Below, one piece after another: positions 17,977 to 28,014 of a stretch of 64,000 nucleotides of DNA. A program made the translations under genes and the position numbers. The DNA comes from Empedobacter tilapiae (GTDB lineage Bacteria > Bacteroidota > Bacteroidia > Flavobacteriales > Weeksellaceae): the NCBI RefSeq assembly GCF_004785645.1, contig NZ_SRPE01000012.1, positions 32,683 through 96,682 of the forward strand, read 5' to 3'. Position 1 is the first letter of the stretch, and the number at the start of each line of letters is the position of its first letter. The notes beneath the pieces are model-generated. The model was not told the DNA's origin and did not search any database. It saw only the letters and a list, made by a program, of their open reading frames with translations.

Positions 17977-18276
17977 ATTTTGGATATTTTGTAGAATTTC
18001 TATGTGTATTAAAAACTGCTTTAATAAGAATTATTTTTGTTGCTCATCTAAGGTGAAGAAAATAATATATGGAAACTTCTTTATTGGTTTGCCTCTAAAC
18101 TTTTTGTAATAAACATTGTAAAAAGGATTTTGTCTAATCATTTCTACGTTTATTTCATAATCTTTCAAAAAGCTTTGCGCGACTTTTAGTGTTGCATTTT
18201 CCTTGTAATAAGTTATTGCTTCTCTAATATTTGCTTTTGCAATAGAAGAAATACTAACTTTATAATCCGTATTCAT
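17975..18276 (-). pseudogene. RelE/ParE-family toxin, C-terminus frameshifted
   Basis: Toxin of a type II toxin-antitoxin pair. The open frame (18031-18276) gives 81 residues starting MNTDYKVSISSIAKANI and stops after FFTLDEQQK, shorter than the usual 95-100. In the next frame, directly after the stop, the sequence encodes the expected tail IILIKAVFNTHRNSTKYPK ending at 17975. Adding one base to the A5 run at 18034-18038 would restore a 100-residue toxin. It overlaps the antitoxin gene by 17 bases. The family is clear; whether the truncation is real or a homopolymer sequencing error cannot be told here. Confidence 0.75.
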
Positions 18277-18496
18277 TTTTAACTTCTGCTAAAAAATCCG
18301 CATTATTTTGGTATTGGCTTAAAGGTAAATTTTCTTGATTATCCAAAATTTCTTTTTGTTCTTCTATTAACTGAAATTCAGTTTCTTGATTATGTTTATA
18401 AGTCAAAAAATCAATATAATGTTCAACAACTTCCAAAAGTGATTCAGGAAGTTGTTTCAATTTAGAATTCACTTGTTCAATAGTCGTTGCATTCAT
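18260..18496 (-). CDS. Antitoxin of RelE/ParE-type pair
   Basis: A 78-residue protein directly upstream of and overlapping the toxin gene. The N-terminal half carries the NSKLKQLPESLLEVVEHYIDFL pattern seen in small antitoxins (DUF2281-like), and the acidic C-terminus would bind the toxin. In such pairs the antitoxin usually represses its own operon. The call rests on position and overlap plus this pattern. Confidence 0.75.
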   Translation of the reverse strand: MNATTIEQVNSKLKQLPESLLEVVEHYIDFLTYKHNQETEFQLIEEQKEILDNQENLPLSQYQNNADFLAEVKNEYGL

Positions 18497-18586
18497 GATT
18501 ATTAATTTTCAAAACAGTTGTCGTTCTAATAAAGTCACAAAAAGTATACCTTATTATATAATCAAGATTTTGTGTGATATTTCTAA

Positions 18587-19738
18587 TTATTTTTTCAATA
18601 AAATCTTAAACTCAGTTCCGATTTCTTTGGATGATTTGGCAACAAATATTTTTCCTTTGTGATAATCTTCAATAATTCGTTTTGCTAATGATAACCCCAA
18701 TCCCCAACCACGTTTTTTGGTTGTAAAGCCAGGTTGAAAAATCTTTTTCTGTAATTTGGTCGGAATTCCAGAACCTGTATCAGCAATAGAAATTTCGACA
18801 AATTTACCTTTCGTTTTTATATCGATATCCAAAACGCCTTTATTTTGCATTGCATCAGCTGCATTTTTCATCAAATTTTCGATTACCCAACTGTATAAAG
18901 AAGTGTTAAGATTGATATTAAATTCTTCGACATCGGTAGCAAAATTTACTTCAATTCCTTTTGAAATGCGTTGCGAAATATAATCCACTGTTTGTTTGGA
19001 AGTTGAAATGATATCGGTTTGTTTGAGCTCAGAAGTAGAACCAATTTTCGAGAAACGTTCGGCTATATGTTTTAATCGATCTACATCTTTTTCAATTTCT
19101 ATGACCGAAGTTTGATCGATTTCTTCCAATTTCAATAATTCGACCCAACCCATTAAAGAAGAAAGTGGTGTTCCAATTTGATGAGCAGTTTCTTTCGCCA
19201 TCCCAGCCCATAAATAACTTTTTTCGGTGTCACGAATCGTTTTGAAATACCAATATGAAAATCCAAAAAACAGTAAAATCAGTAAAATAATGATGAGCGG
19301 ATAATATTGTAATTGATTGAGAAGTTTTGAATTTTTGAAATAAACATAATTTTTAGTTCCGATTAACTCAACATCAATTGTTTGTTCGGATGATTTCATT
19401 TTGTTGACATATTTTTTTAATTGAACCGAATCTTTTACGATTGATTCATCAATGTTTTTAGTGTCTACAATAATGCCTTTTTCATCTACAAGTGCAACAG
19501 GAATAGATTTGTTATCTTCAATTAATTTGAACAAAAAATCTTGTGTTTTAGAATCTAAAAATTCAGATGAGCTAACCAATTCTAATGATCGTGCATAATT
19601 CTCTACACGTTTGTGTTCTTCACGTTTTAGTTCTTGTACAATTTTGTTGCTCGACCATATTGTAATGGCGAAAATCACAAATATTATGAAGAAGCCAATC
19701 CAACGTTTACTTATTTTTTTTGTTAGAAAATTTCTCAT
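18587..19738 (-). CDS. Sensor histidine kinase (orphan)
   Basis: Membrane histidine kinase of 383 residues. TM1 is near 14-34, a small extracytoplasmic domain follows, and TM2 is near 143-163. The HisKA region has KETAHQIGTPLSSLMGW with the phospho-acceptor His, then an N box ENLMKNAADAMQ, a G1 box DTGSGIP and a TTKKRGWGLGLSLAKR G2 box of the HATPase domain. No response regulator gene is adjacent. The signal is unknown. A -7 box lies 30 bases upstream of the ATG. Confidence 0.93.
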   Translation of the reverse strand: MRNFLTKKISKRWIGFFIIFVIFAITIWSSNKIVQELKREEHKRVENYARSLELVSSSEFLDSKTQDFLFKLIEDNKSIPVALVDEKGIIVDTKNIDESIVKDSVQLKKYVNKMKSSEQTIDVELIGTKNYVYFKNSKLLNQLQYYPLIIILLILLFFGFSYWYFKTIRDTEKSYLWAGMAKETAHQIGTPLSSLMGWVELLKLEEIDQTSVIEIEKDVDRLKHIAERFSKIGSTSELKQTDIISTSKQTVDYISQRISKGIEVNFATDVEEFNINLNTSLYSWVIENLMKNAADAMQNKGVLDIDIKTKGKFVEISIADTGSGIPTKLQKKIFQPGFTTKKRGWGLGLSLAKRIIEDYHKGKIFVAKSSKEIGTEFKILLKK

Positions 19739-19768
19739 CTAAATGTAAAATCTTTCTTAAATTTATAT

Positions 19769-19776
19769 CAAATGTA
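19769..19776 (-). promoter_or_regulatory. -7 box for histidine kinase gene
   Basis: TACATTTG on the minus strand matches TAnnTTTG and ends 30 bases before the ATG at 19738. No clear -33 TTG. Confidence 0.45.
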
Positions 19777-19859
19777 ATGATTATTTGATTATAATATATT
19801 TTTATGGCGAGATAAGATAAATATGATGAAAGTAATTTTTTTTAAAGCCTTAAATAGTT

Positions 19860-19867
19860 TATTTTTG
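19860..19867 (+). promoter_or_regulatory. -7 box for sucAB
   Basis: TATTTTTG matches TAnnTTTG and ends 28 bases before the sucA ATG. No clear -33 TTG. Confidence 0.5.
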
Positions 19868-19895
19868 TAGCTAAATCTCATAGAGAGTAAAATTT

Positions 19896-22679
19896 ATGGA
19901 TCGTTTTTCGTTTTTAAATGCCGCTCATTTAGAGTTTATAGGCGACTTATATGATCAATACGTCCAATATCCGGATAGTATTGAACCAAGTTGGAAAGCT
20001 TTTTTCCAAGGGTATGACTTTGCAAATGCAACATATGATGGAGAGCCATTATTTGCACCGCAAGCAACATCTAATAGAGGTAGTCAAACACCACAAGCAG
20101 TTGTAAATCCTGCTGTTTCTAATCAAGTTCCAGACAATGTACAAAAAGAGTTTAAAGTAATCAATTTGATTGATGCTTACCGTACACGTGGACATTTGTT
20201 TACGAAGACTAACCCTGTTAGAGCACGTAGAATTTTTGAACCTTCATTAGACATCAAAAACTTTGGTTTGACTGATGCTGATTTAGGTTTGACATTTAAT
20301 GCTGGTGAAATTTTAGGTATTGGTGGACCAATCACTTTACGTGAAATCATTGGACACTTAGAAAACATGTACTGCGAATCTATAGGAATCGAGTATATGT
20401 ATGTAAGAGAACCTCAAAGAATTAATTGGATCCAGAATTGGTTAAACCAAAATTTGAATCAACCAAAATTATCTAAGGAGGAGAAAGAGCGTGTATTAGA
20501 AAAATTGAATGAAGCAACTGCTTTTGAAAACTTTATGCACACGAAATATGTTGGACAAAAACGTTTCTCAGTAGAAGGAAATGAATCTTTGATTCCTGCT
20601 TTGGATACATTGATTAATCGTTCTGCAGATCACGGCGTACAAGAGGTTATCGTAGGGATGGCTCACCGTGGACGTTTGAATGTTTTGGCTAACATTTTTG
20701 GAAAATCATATTCTCAAATCTTTTCTGAATTCGAAGGAAAAGCTTTTGATACAGATTTAATGGCTGGTGATGTTAAATATCACATGGGATCATCTAATCA
20801 AATTAAAGCATTGAATGGAAAAGAAATTTTAATCAATTTAGCACCAAATCCATCTCACTTAGAAACTGTAGATGCAGTTGTAGAAGGAATTACACGTGCA
20901 AAAGCTGAGGAAGATTACAAAGATGATTATTCTAAAATTATTCCAATCTTAATTCATGGTGATGCTGCTGTAGCTGGACAAGGAATCGTTTACGAGGTTG
21001 TTCAAATGGCAGGATTAGACGGATACAAAACAGGTGGTACAGTACACGTTGTGGTAAATAACCAAATCGGATTTACAACAAACTATTTAGATGCACGTAC
21101 ATCTACATATTGTACAGATGTTGCAAAAGTAACATTGTCTCCTGTAATGCATGTAAATTCTGATGATGTAGAGGCTGTAGTTCACGCTTTCCGTTTCGCA
21201 GCAGATTATCGTGCAGAATTCGGTTCTGATGTATTCATCGATTTATTAGGATACCGTAAATATGGACATAACGAAGGTGATGAACCAAAATTCACTCAAC
21301 CTAAATTATATAATTTAATCTCTAAACACCCAAATCCTCGTGAAATTTACAAGGATAAATTATTAAAAGAAGGTGTAATTGGAGAAGAAATCGTTAAACA
21401 AAAAGAAGCTGAATTTAAAGCTTTATTAGAAACGAATTTCGAAGCTTCTAAAGAAATTGAACGTAATCACATTTTCCCTTTTATGCCAGAAGAATGGGAA
21501 GGATTTGAAATTGCTGATGATATAAAAGTTTTTGAGCAAGCAAATACTGCTTACGACGAAGCAAAATTGAAAGAAATTGCAAAAGCTGTTTCTACAGTTC
21601 CAGAAGGTAAAAAAATAATCAAAAAAGTTTCTCGTTTAATTGAAGGACGTGGAAAAATGATTGAGGAAGATAAAATCGACTGGGGATTAGGAGAAGCTTT
21701 AGCTTTCGGTTCTATCTTAACAGATGGGCGTAACGTGCGTGTTTCTGGGGAAGATGTAGAACGCGGAACGTTCTCTCACCGTCATGCAGTTGTAAAAACT
21801 GAAGACACAGAAGAAGAAATTATCTTATTAAACCATATTAATGAAGAGCAAGGTCAATTAAGAATCTACAACTCATTATTATCTGAATATGCAGTTTTAG
21901 GTTTCGATTATGGATATGCAATGGCAAATCCTAAAGCGTTAACTATTTGGGAAGCTCAATTTGGAGATTTCGTGAATGGAGCGCAAATCGTAATCGATCA
22001 ATATATTTCTGCAGCAGAAGATAAATGGAAGTTGCAAAACGGTTTAGTAATGTTATTGCCTCATGGATACGAAGGGCAAGGAGCTGAGCACTCTTCAGCA
22101 CGTTTAGAGCGTTTCTTACAAATGTGTGCTGGTAACAATATGTTTGTTGCTAATATCACAACTCCAGCTAACTTCTTCCACGCATTAAGAAGACAGGTTG
22201 TAACAGATTACCGTAAACCATTGGTTGTAATGTCACCAAAATCATTATTACGTCATCCATCAGCAGTATCATCATTAGCAGATTTTACAAATGGAGGTTT
22301 CCAAGAAATCATCGAAGATGTTACAGTAGATGTGAAAAAAGTGAAAAAAGTAGTTTTCTGTTCAGGAAAAATCTACTACGATCTAGATAAAAAACGCCAA
22401 GAATTAGGAGATAAAGAAACTGCAATTATTCGTTTAGAGCAATTATATCCTTTAAATGAAGAAAAAGTAGATGCTATCATCTCTAAATTTGGTAATGCTA
22501 AATTGATTTGGGCACAAGAAGAACCAGAAAATATGGGTTCATGGATGTATATCTTACGTAAGTTAAGAAAATATCCATTCGACGTAGTTTCTCCAGCAGA
22601 AAGTGCTGCAACAGCGCCAGGTTCAAGTAAACGTTGGGCTGCAATTTACGAAGATGTAATTAATAAAGTATTCAATTAA
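19896..22679 (+). CDS. sucA: 2-oxoglutarate dehydrogenase E1 component
   Basis: Thiamine-diphosphate-dependent decarboxylase of the 2-oxoglutarate dehydrogenase complex, TCA cycle. The 927-residue protein has the E1 N-terminal E2-docking segment (FLNAAHLEFIGDLYDQY), the TPP-binding HGDAAVAGQG (about residue 350), a transketolase pyrimidine domain with HGYEGQGAEHSSARLERFLQ (about 725), and the C-terminal EEPENMGSWMY. Full length for the family. sucB follows after 18 bases; sucD lies 15 kb away in its own unit. Confidence 0.97.
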   Translation: MDRFSFLNAAHLEFIGDLYDQYVQYPDSIEPSWKAFFQGYDFANATYDGEPLFAPQATSNRGSQTPQAVVNPAVSNQVPDNVQKEFKVINLIDAYRTRGHLFTKTNPVRARRIFEPSLDIKNFGLTDADLGLTFNAGEILGIGGPITLREIIGHLENMYCESIGIEYMYVREPQRINWIQNWLNQNLNQPKLSKEEKERVLEKLNEATAFENFMHTKYVGQKRFSVEGNESLIPALDTLINRSADHGVQEVIVGMAHRGRLNVLANIFGKSYSQIFSEFEGKAFDTDLMAGDVKYHMGSSNQIKALNGKEILINLAPNPSHLETVDAVVEGITRAKAEEDYKDDYSKIIPILIHGDAAVAGQGIVYEVVQMAGLDGYKTGGTVHVVVNNQIGFTTNYLDARTSTYCTDVAKVTLSPVMHVNSDDVEAVVHAFRFAADYRAEFGSDVFIDLLGYRKYGHNEGDEPKFTQPKLYNLISKHPNPREIYKDKLLKEGVIGEEIVKQKEAEFKALLETNFEASKEIERNHIFPFMPEEWEGFEIADDIKVFEQANTAYDEAKLKEIAKAVSTVPEGKKIIKKVSRLIEGRGKMIEEDKIDWGLGEALAFGSILTDGRNVRVSGEDVERGTFSHRHAVVKTEDTEEEIILLNHINEEQGQLRIYNSLLSEYAVLGFDYGYAMANPKALTIWEAQFGDFVNGAQIVIDQYISAAEDKWKLQNGLVMLLPHGYEGQGAEHSSARLERFLQMCAGNNMFVANITTPANFFHALRRQVVTDYRKPLVVMSPKSLLRHPSAVSSLADFTNGGFQEIIEDVTVDVKKVKKVVFCSGKIYYDLDKKRQELGDKETAIIRLEQLYPLNEEKVDAIISKFGNAKLIWAQEEPENMGSWMYILRKLRKYPFDVVSPAESAATAPGSSKRWAAIYEDVINKVFN

Positions 22680-22697
22680 AAAATAAAGCTAATAGAT

Positions 22698-23930
22698 ATG
22701 TTAGAAATGAAAGTCCCATCACCAGGGGAATCAATCACAGAAGTAGAGATCGCTACGTGGTTAGTAAAAGACGGTGATTACGTAGAAAAAGACCAAGCAA
22801 TTGCAGAGGTAGACTCAGATAAAGCAACATTAGAATTACCAGCAGAAGAAAGTGGAATTATCACTTTGAAAGCGGAAGAAGGTGATGTTGTAGAAGTAGG
22901 ACAGGTTGTTTGTCTTATTGATACATCAGCTGCTAAACCAGAAGGAGGAAGTGCTCCAGCAGCAGAAGCACCAAAAGCTGAGGTTAAAGAAGAAGTAAAA
23001 GCTGCTCCAGCTCCAGTTGCTACACCAGCACCTGCTGCTCCAGCTGCAACTTACGCTACGGGAACTCCATCTCCAGCGGCTAAAAAAGTTTTAGATGAAA
23101 AAGGTATCGACGCTTCTCAAGTAAAAGGTTCAGGACGTGACGGACGTATCACTCAAGATGATGCAGCTCGTTTTACACCAGCAATGGGAACTTCTACTCA
23201 AGGAACTCGTGCTCAATCAGAGAAAAAATTATCATCATTACGTCGTAAAATTGCACAACGTTTAGTTTCTGTTAAAAATGAAACTGCAATGTTAACTACA
23301 TTCAACGAAGTTGATATGTCTGCAATTTTTGCTTTACGTAACCAATATAAAGACGAATTCAAAGCTAAACACGGTGTTGGTTTAGGATTCATGTCTTTCT
23401 TTACAAAGGCAGTTACACGCGCATTAGAGTTATACCCAGACGTAAACTCTATGATTGACGGTGACTACCAAGTAAAATTTGACTTTGCTGACATTTCTGT
23501 TGCAGTATCAGGACCAAAAGGTTTGATGGTACCAGTTGTTCGTAATGCAGAAAACTTAACTTTCCGTGGTGTTGAGCAATCTATCAAAGATTTAGCAATA
23601 AAAGTACGTGACGGAAAAATTTCTGTTGATGAAATGACAGGAGGTACATTTACAATTACTAATGGTGGTGTATTTGGATCTATGATGTCTACACCAATTA
23701 TTAACCCACCTCAATCAGGTATCTTAGGAATGCACAATATTGTTGAGCGCCCAGTTGTTAAAAACGGACAAATTGTTATTGCTCCAATGATGTATGTTGC
23801 TTTATCTTATGACCACCGTATCATCGACGGACGTGAATCTGTAGGATTCTTAGTTGCAGTTAAAGAAGCGGTAGAAGATCCATTAAATGTATTAATGGGA
23901 GGTGATGCTAAAAGAGCTTTAGAATTGTAA
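22698..23930 (+). CDS. sucB: Dihydrolipoyllysine succinyltransferase (E2 of 2-oxoglutarate dehydrogenase)
   Basis: Transfers the succinyl group to CoA in the 2-oxoglutarate dehydrogenase complex. The 410-residue protein has one lipoyl domain with lipoylated Lys42 in DSDKATLE, an Ala/Pro/Glu-rich linker (about 77-118), the E3-binding PSBD (about 120-155), and the catalytic acyltransferase domain with active-site His in [11 protein letters not shown] (about 380). Co-transcribed with sucA and ended by a strong terminator. The E3 gene is not nearby. Confidence 0.97.
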   Translation: MLEMKVPSPGESITEVEIATWLVKDGDYVEKDQAIAEVDSDKATLELPAEESGIITLKAEEGDVVEVGQVVCLIDTSAAKPEGGSAPAAEAPKAEVKEEVKAAPAPVATPAPAAPAATYATGTPSPAAKKVLDEKGIDASQVKGSGRDGRITQDDAARFTPAMGTSTQGTRAQSEKKLSSLRRKIAQRLVSVKNETAMLTTFNEVDMSAIFALRNQYKDEFKAKHGVGLGFMSFFTKAVTRALELYPDVNSMIDGDYQVKFDFADISVAVSGPKGLMVPVVRNAENLTFRGVEQSIKDLAIKVRDGKISVDEMTGGTFTITNGGVFGSMMSTPIINPPQSGILGMHNIVERPVVKNGQIVIAPMMYVALSYDHRIIDGRESVGFLVAVKEAVEDPLNVLMGGDAKRALEL

Positions 23931-23962
23931 TACAAGAAAACATTCTAACAATCCATAAATTG

Positions 23963-23993
23963 AAAGCCATTCGAAAGAATGGCTTTTTTTGTT
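23963..23993 (+). terminator. Terminator after sucB (copy 1 of a duplicated hairpin)
   Basis: 10-bp stem AAAGCCATTC / GAATGGCTTT with a GAAA tetraloop and T tract. The 34 bases from 23956 match 25486 onward at 32 positions. Confidence 0.88.
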
Positions 23994-24192
23994 TTTTTTA
24001 TATTGTAGTTTTTTATTAATTGATTTAAAGAAATTCTGTTTATTTATTATATAATTTTTGTTGTTTATTCTTCTCGAAAATAGTGACTTATGTTTTTATT
24101 TTTGAGTAAGTTAAAATGCTAATTAATTACTTATTAATACTTATTGAAATAAAAATTAATTTTAAAGGTAATGAATTAACACTATTAAAATT

Positions 24193-25473
24193 ATGAAAAA
24201 AAATTATTTTATTGCATTATCATTATTAATGCTTTTAGAATCAAATGCTCAAGTTTATGATGTTGGTACTTGGGCTCAGGTTACAGATATTTCTAATGAT
24301 GGTGTCGCCGTAGGAAATGCAGGAGGAGTAGTACATTTTAAATGGACAAAAGAAGCTGGTACTTTGGTTATTGGAGAAATAGCAGGTGATAATGATTATA
24401 TTTCAGGAAACACAACGATTTCTGCTGATGGAACATTGATCTCAGGGACAATGACAAATCCAAATACAGGAATTGATGAGATGGCGATATATGATGCTTC
24501 TACTCAAAAATGGGAGTATTTAGGAGCAAGTGCAAATGGAAGTGACACCTCTTCTTGGGGAATGTCTAGTGATGGAAAAACAATTGTTGGACTAGGGTGG
24601 AAGTCTGCTTCTCAAGCGAACGGCATTGTTTGGAATAGAACCTCAGGAATGAGAAACTTAAGCTCTACTGTTACAGGTAAAAGTTCAAGATCAAACTCTG
24701 TTAATGGAGATGGAACTATTATTGTTGGTTGGCAAGATGCTGAGAATGGTTTTAGAAAAGGTGTTTATTGGAAAAACGGAGAACAAACATTTATCAAAGA
24801 TAAACAAGGTAATCTTGTAGGGGAAGCTTTAGCTGTGTCTGGTGACGGAAACATTATTGTTGGTTTCAACGAACCAGAAGCATATATTTATAATGTAACA
24901 ACTAATACTTACACAGAAATAGTTCATTCAGATCCAGATTATAACACGTCAATAGTAGCCATTTCTGATGACGGAAACACAGCGGTGGGTTATTGGAAAC
25001 CTTGGTATGCTACAAATACTGATGGTGAAGGTTTCATTTGGTTTAAAGATCGAGGAATTGTTAAAATTGATGATTATGTAAAAGAATTAGGATATGATAA
25101 TAGAGGTTTCACATTTGTTTTGCCTACTGGAATATCTCCAAACGGAGAATATATAGGAGGTATTGGTATTAATTGGAATGAAATGGATCTTAAAGGTTTT
25201 GTTATCAAATTAGAAAATTTAACTACATCAGAAATAGATGTTACTAAAAATTTAACTACGATTTCCCCAAATCCTGTTATTAATGAGTTGAAAATTAATG
25301 CAAAAGGAAAAGTGAATTCTGTTGAAGTATTTAATTTAGCTGGTCAAAAAGTTTGGGGTTCAGATCACATTGTTAATAATCAAGTAAGTTTAAAAGATTT
25401 AAATAAAGGAGTTTATATCATTAAAATCTATACAGATTTTTCTAATGAATCAATAAAGTTTATTAAAAAATAG
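24193..25473 (+). CDS. Secreted T9SS cargo protein with repeated beta-propeller-like motifs
   Basis: A 426-residue exported protein. A Sec signal peptide (about 1-19, ending SNAQ) leads into repeats of the form S-D/G-DG-x(2)-I/A-VG (for example ISNDGVAVG, VNGDGTIIVGW, VSGDGNIIVGF, ISDDGNTAVGYW), about six copies, as in HAF-type repeat proteins that probably form a beta-propeller. The last 75 residues are a type IX secretion sorting domain (SPNPVINELKI, NLAGQKVW, LNKGVYIIKI). It should be secreted or anchored on the cell surface. The gene stands alone between two identical terminators. Role unknown. Confidence 0.85.
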   Translation: MKKNYFIALSLLMLLESNAQVYDVGTWAQVTDISNDGVAVGNAGGVVHFKWTKEAGTLVIGEIAGDNDYISGNTTISADGTLISGTMTNPNTGIDEMAIYDASTQKWEYLGASANGSDTSSWGMSSDGKTIVGLGWKSASQANGIVWNRTSGMRNLSSTVTGKSSRSNSVNGDGTIIVGWQDAENGFRKGVYWKNGEQTFIKDKQGNLVGEALAVSGDGNIIVGFNEPEAYIYNVTTNTYTEIVHSDPDYNTSIVAISDDGNTAVGYWKPWYATNTDGEGFIWFKDRGIVKIDDYVKELGYDNRGFTFVLPTGISPNGEYIGGIGINWNEMDLKGFVIKLENLTTSEIDVTKNLTTISPNPVINELKINAKGKVNSVEVFNLAGQKVWGSDHIVNNQVSLKDLNKGVYIIKIYTDFSNESIKFIKK

Positions 25474-25492
25474 ATGTTTAAAGATTAAATAA

Positions 25493-25518
25493 AAAGCCAT
25501 TCGAAAGAATGGCTTTTT
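25493..25518. terminator. Terminator after T9SS cargo gene (copy 2 of duplicated hairpin)
   Basis: Same AAAGCCATTC-GAAA-GAATGGCTTT hairpin as after sucB, with A and T tracts on both sides. Serves the cargo gene and possibly the convergent receptor gene. Confidence 0.85.
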
Positions 25519-25535
25519 TGATTTTTACATTGAGA

Positions 25536-27863
25536 TTATCTAATCCTATTTTCTTCTTCATTTACTTTATTCTCTTTCAAGATAGTTTTATTTAATCGGC
25601 CAAAATTATATTTAATACCAATTGATAGTTCTTGATAATCTACTAAAAATAAGTTTTTAGAGCTAATTTTATCATACTTCAATGTTTCGCTAAATTTCAT
25701 TTGTTTTAATAAGTCATTGAAACGAATAGAAAAATCAAAGTTTTTGTATGATTTTGTCAATCCAAGATTAACGATAACTTGAGAATTTCGATCATAAATC
25801 CCTTCTATTCGTTTGCTTAACCAATATCCATCAACCATAAAATTGAAATCTTTTCCTAATTTGAAATTATGATTAGAGTATAAATAGATATATGGAACGG
25901 ATTTTTTTAACAGAGCTTTTTCATCAAGAATTTTACTATAAATCATAGCTAAACTAATTTGTGTTGACCAAATTTTATATTCGAATGGAACATCCAAGCC
26001 AACAGAAATGTTTTTTTCTTTTTCAAAGTTAACCGTTGTAAATGTTGAAATATTTCTCACATCATCATAAATCAACGTATAACTCATCGGATTTTTACTT
26101 TGATAATACGTAACATTCATATTCCATTTTTTTAATGAATAATTCGCAGAAAACATGTCGGTGTAAGTAGGTAAAATATTAAAATTCCCGCTGTATTCGA
26201 TATAAGGACTTCCATACAAATTCCCAGAAGAAAGATTGCTGTAATTCGGTCTGTCAATCGTGCGTTTATAATAAATTGTTAACGCATTTTTATTCTCAAA
26301 AGTGTAATTAATTTCTGCATTTGGAAACCAATCAATGTATTTTTTATCAATATCCGAAAGTTGTTTTATTTCATCAAAACCTTTAGAATTGGTCGTTTCT
26401 GTTCTTAATCCAATTTTATAATTCCATTTTTCATAATTTTTAGTGTATTGCAAATAGGCGGAAAGATTTAGCTCTTTGAAATTATAAAGAAATTCTTCCG
26501 ATGATCGTTGAGGAAAAAACGTTTGATTAGTTGTTTCTGATTTTGCATGCGTAAAACGTCCTCCAACTTCAATTTTCTGATCAGATTCAAACTTTTTCTC
26601 TACATCAAATTTCCCTGCAAAAACCTTAAGACGATATTTTTGATAGCGCGATTGATTGTATTCGACATCATTTTCATTTATCTTATTGTAAAAATCATAT
26701 GTCGTTCCTGTATTATAAATCGTGTATTGTAAACCTGTTAAAATACTTGCATCAATTGACTTAATATTTTTGTTGTAATTCATCAAAGTATTCACAAAAT
26801 TTCGATGATTTTCATTATCATTTAACGTTAAAATAGATTGATTTTCGTTGTTTTCTGAATATTTTGTTTTGGTATCAATCAAACCTTTATCTTTTCTGAA
26901 ATTCGAGTTAATAGCAAACGAAAGATAATCTCCAGATTCATTTAATTCCTGAAAAAAGCTTGTGTTTACAAGAAAATGTGGACGCTTAGTTTGAGATTTT
27001 ATGAAATAATTGGATTGAATATTTTTGTCTTTTATTCGATAATCAAATCCATTTCCTTCCCACGGATTTAGTTGATTATAAGATGCACTCAGTTTAAATT
27101 CGCTTTTATTTTGACGAATTTGAAAAGTCGAATTGAAATAATTATTAAACTTTCTTTTGAACGATAATGTTTCTTGTAAAGTTAGCTTTAAACCTTCTTT
27201 TTTACTTTTTCTAAGGCTTATTTTTATGACAGATTTTCCATTTGCTTCATATTTAGCAGAAGGATTTTTGATGATTTCAATCGATTTTATATCTTCAATT
27301 GCTAAACTTGAAATGGTAGAAAAATCAACTTGTTGATCGTCCAAATACAACAAAGGATTTCCTTTCCCAATAATTGTCAATGTTTCTTGATCTGCCCCCA
27401 ACATGACATTTGGTAATTTTGAAAATAATTCTTTGGTTGTAGCAAGTTTATTAAAATTTGAATTGGTGACATCAATATTATAATTACCATTTTCTATTTT
27501 GAAAGTTTCCTTTTTTCCATTGATTATAACTTCATCAATTTGTAAAGTTTCATCTTGTACAGTTTCATAAATGTTTAAATGAAATATTTTATTTTCGTTT
27601 AAATAAAAAGGTTCTTCATCTTGAATTTTATTGTCATAAATAACTGAAATTGAATATATTTTTGGTGCTAAATTTTCAAAGTTAAATTCTGAATTTTCAA
27701 TTTCAATTGTTTGAATAACATTTTGAAATTCATCGTATAAAATAACTTTTGCGTGAATTGTTTTTGATTCATTCTCTGATGAAATATTTCCTGTAATTGA
27801 ATATTTTTCTTGTGCAAAAGCAAAAGAACTAATCAAAATGAGAATTAATTGTAAAAATTTCAT
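25536..27863 (-). CDS. TonB-dependent-receptor-like outer-membrane beta-barrel protein
   Basis: A 775-residue outer-membrane protein of the outer membrane beta-barrel family. Signal peptide ending in AFAQ (residue 17), a carboxypeptidase-regulatory-like beta-sandwich (about 20-95), a plug-like region (about 110-215, with the FKIENGNYNIDV and LGADQETLTIIGKGNPLLYLDD stretches), and a long barrel with alternating aromatic strands ending in a C-terminal barrel strand pattern. No clear TonB box and no partner SusD gene. It diverges from a TPR-AraC membrane regulator that could control it. Substrate unknown. Confidence 0.88.
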   Translation of the reverse strand: MKFLQLILILISSFAFAQEKYSITGNISSENESKTIHAKVILYDEFQNVIQTIEIENSEFNFENLAPKIYSISVIYDNKIQDEEPFYLNENKIFHLNIYETVQDETLQIDEVIINGKKETFKIENGNYNIDVTNSNFNKLATTKELFSKLPNVMLGADQETLTIIGKGNPLLYLDDQQVDFSTISSLAIEDIKSIEIIKNPSAKYEANGKSVIKISLRKSKKEGLKLTLQETLSFKRKFNNYFNSTFQIRQNKSEFKLSASYNQLNPWEGNGFDYRIKDKNIQSNYFIKSQTKRPHFLVNTSFFQELNESGDYLSFAINSNFRKDKGLIDTKTKYSENNENQSILTLNDNENHRNFVNTLMNYNKNIKSIDASILTGLQYTIYNTGTTYDFYNKINENDVEYNQSRYQKYRLKVFAGKFDVEKKFESDQKIEVGGRFTHAKSETTNQTFFPQRSSEEFLYNFKELNLSAYLQYTKNYEKWNYKIGLRTETTNSKGFDEIKQLSDIDKKYIDWFPNAEINYTFENKNALTIYYKRTIDRPNYSNLSSGNLYGSPYIEYSGNFNILPTYTDMFSANYSLKKWNMNVTYYQSKNPMSYTLIYDDVRNISTFTTVNFEKEKNISVGLDVPFEYKIWSTQISLAMIYSKILDEKALLKKSVPYIYLYSNHNFKLGKDFNFMVDGYWLSKRIEGIYDRNSQVIVNLGLTKSYKNFDFSIRFNDLLKQMKFSETLKYDKISSKNLFLVDYQELSIGIKYNFGRLNKTILKENKVNEEENRIR

Positions 27864-28014
27864 AATAAAATTGTGTTGATTATTGTTTTACTTACATCTA
27901 GAAGAAGTAAAATTTTTGTTTGAACAATTTTAATTTATATTTTTAAATGTTTTTTATGAACTTGGTGTCAAATGATAATTGTTTACAATGTTATTCAAAT
28001 TAAAGAAATACAGT

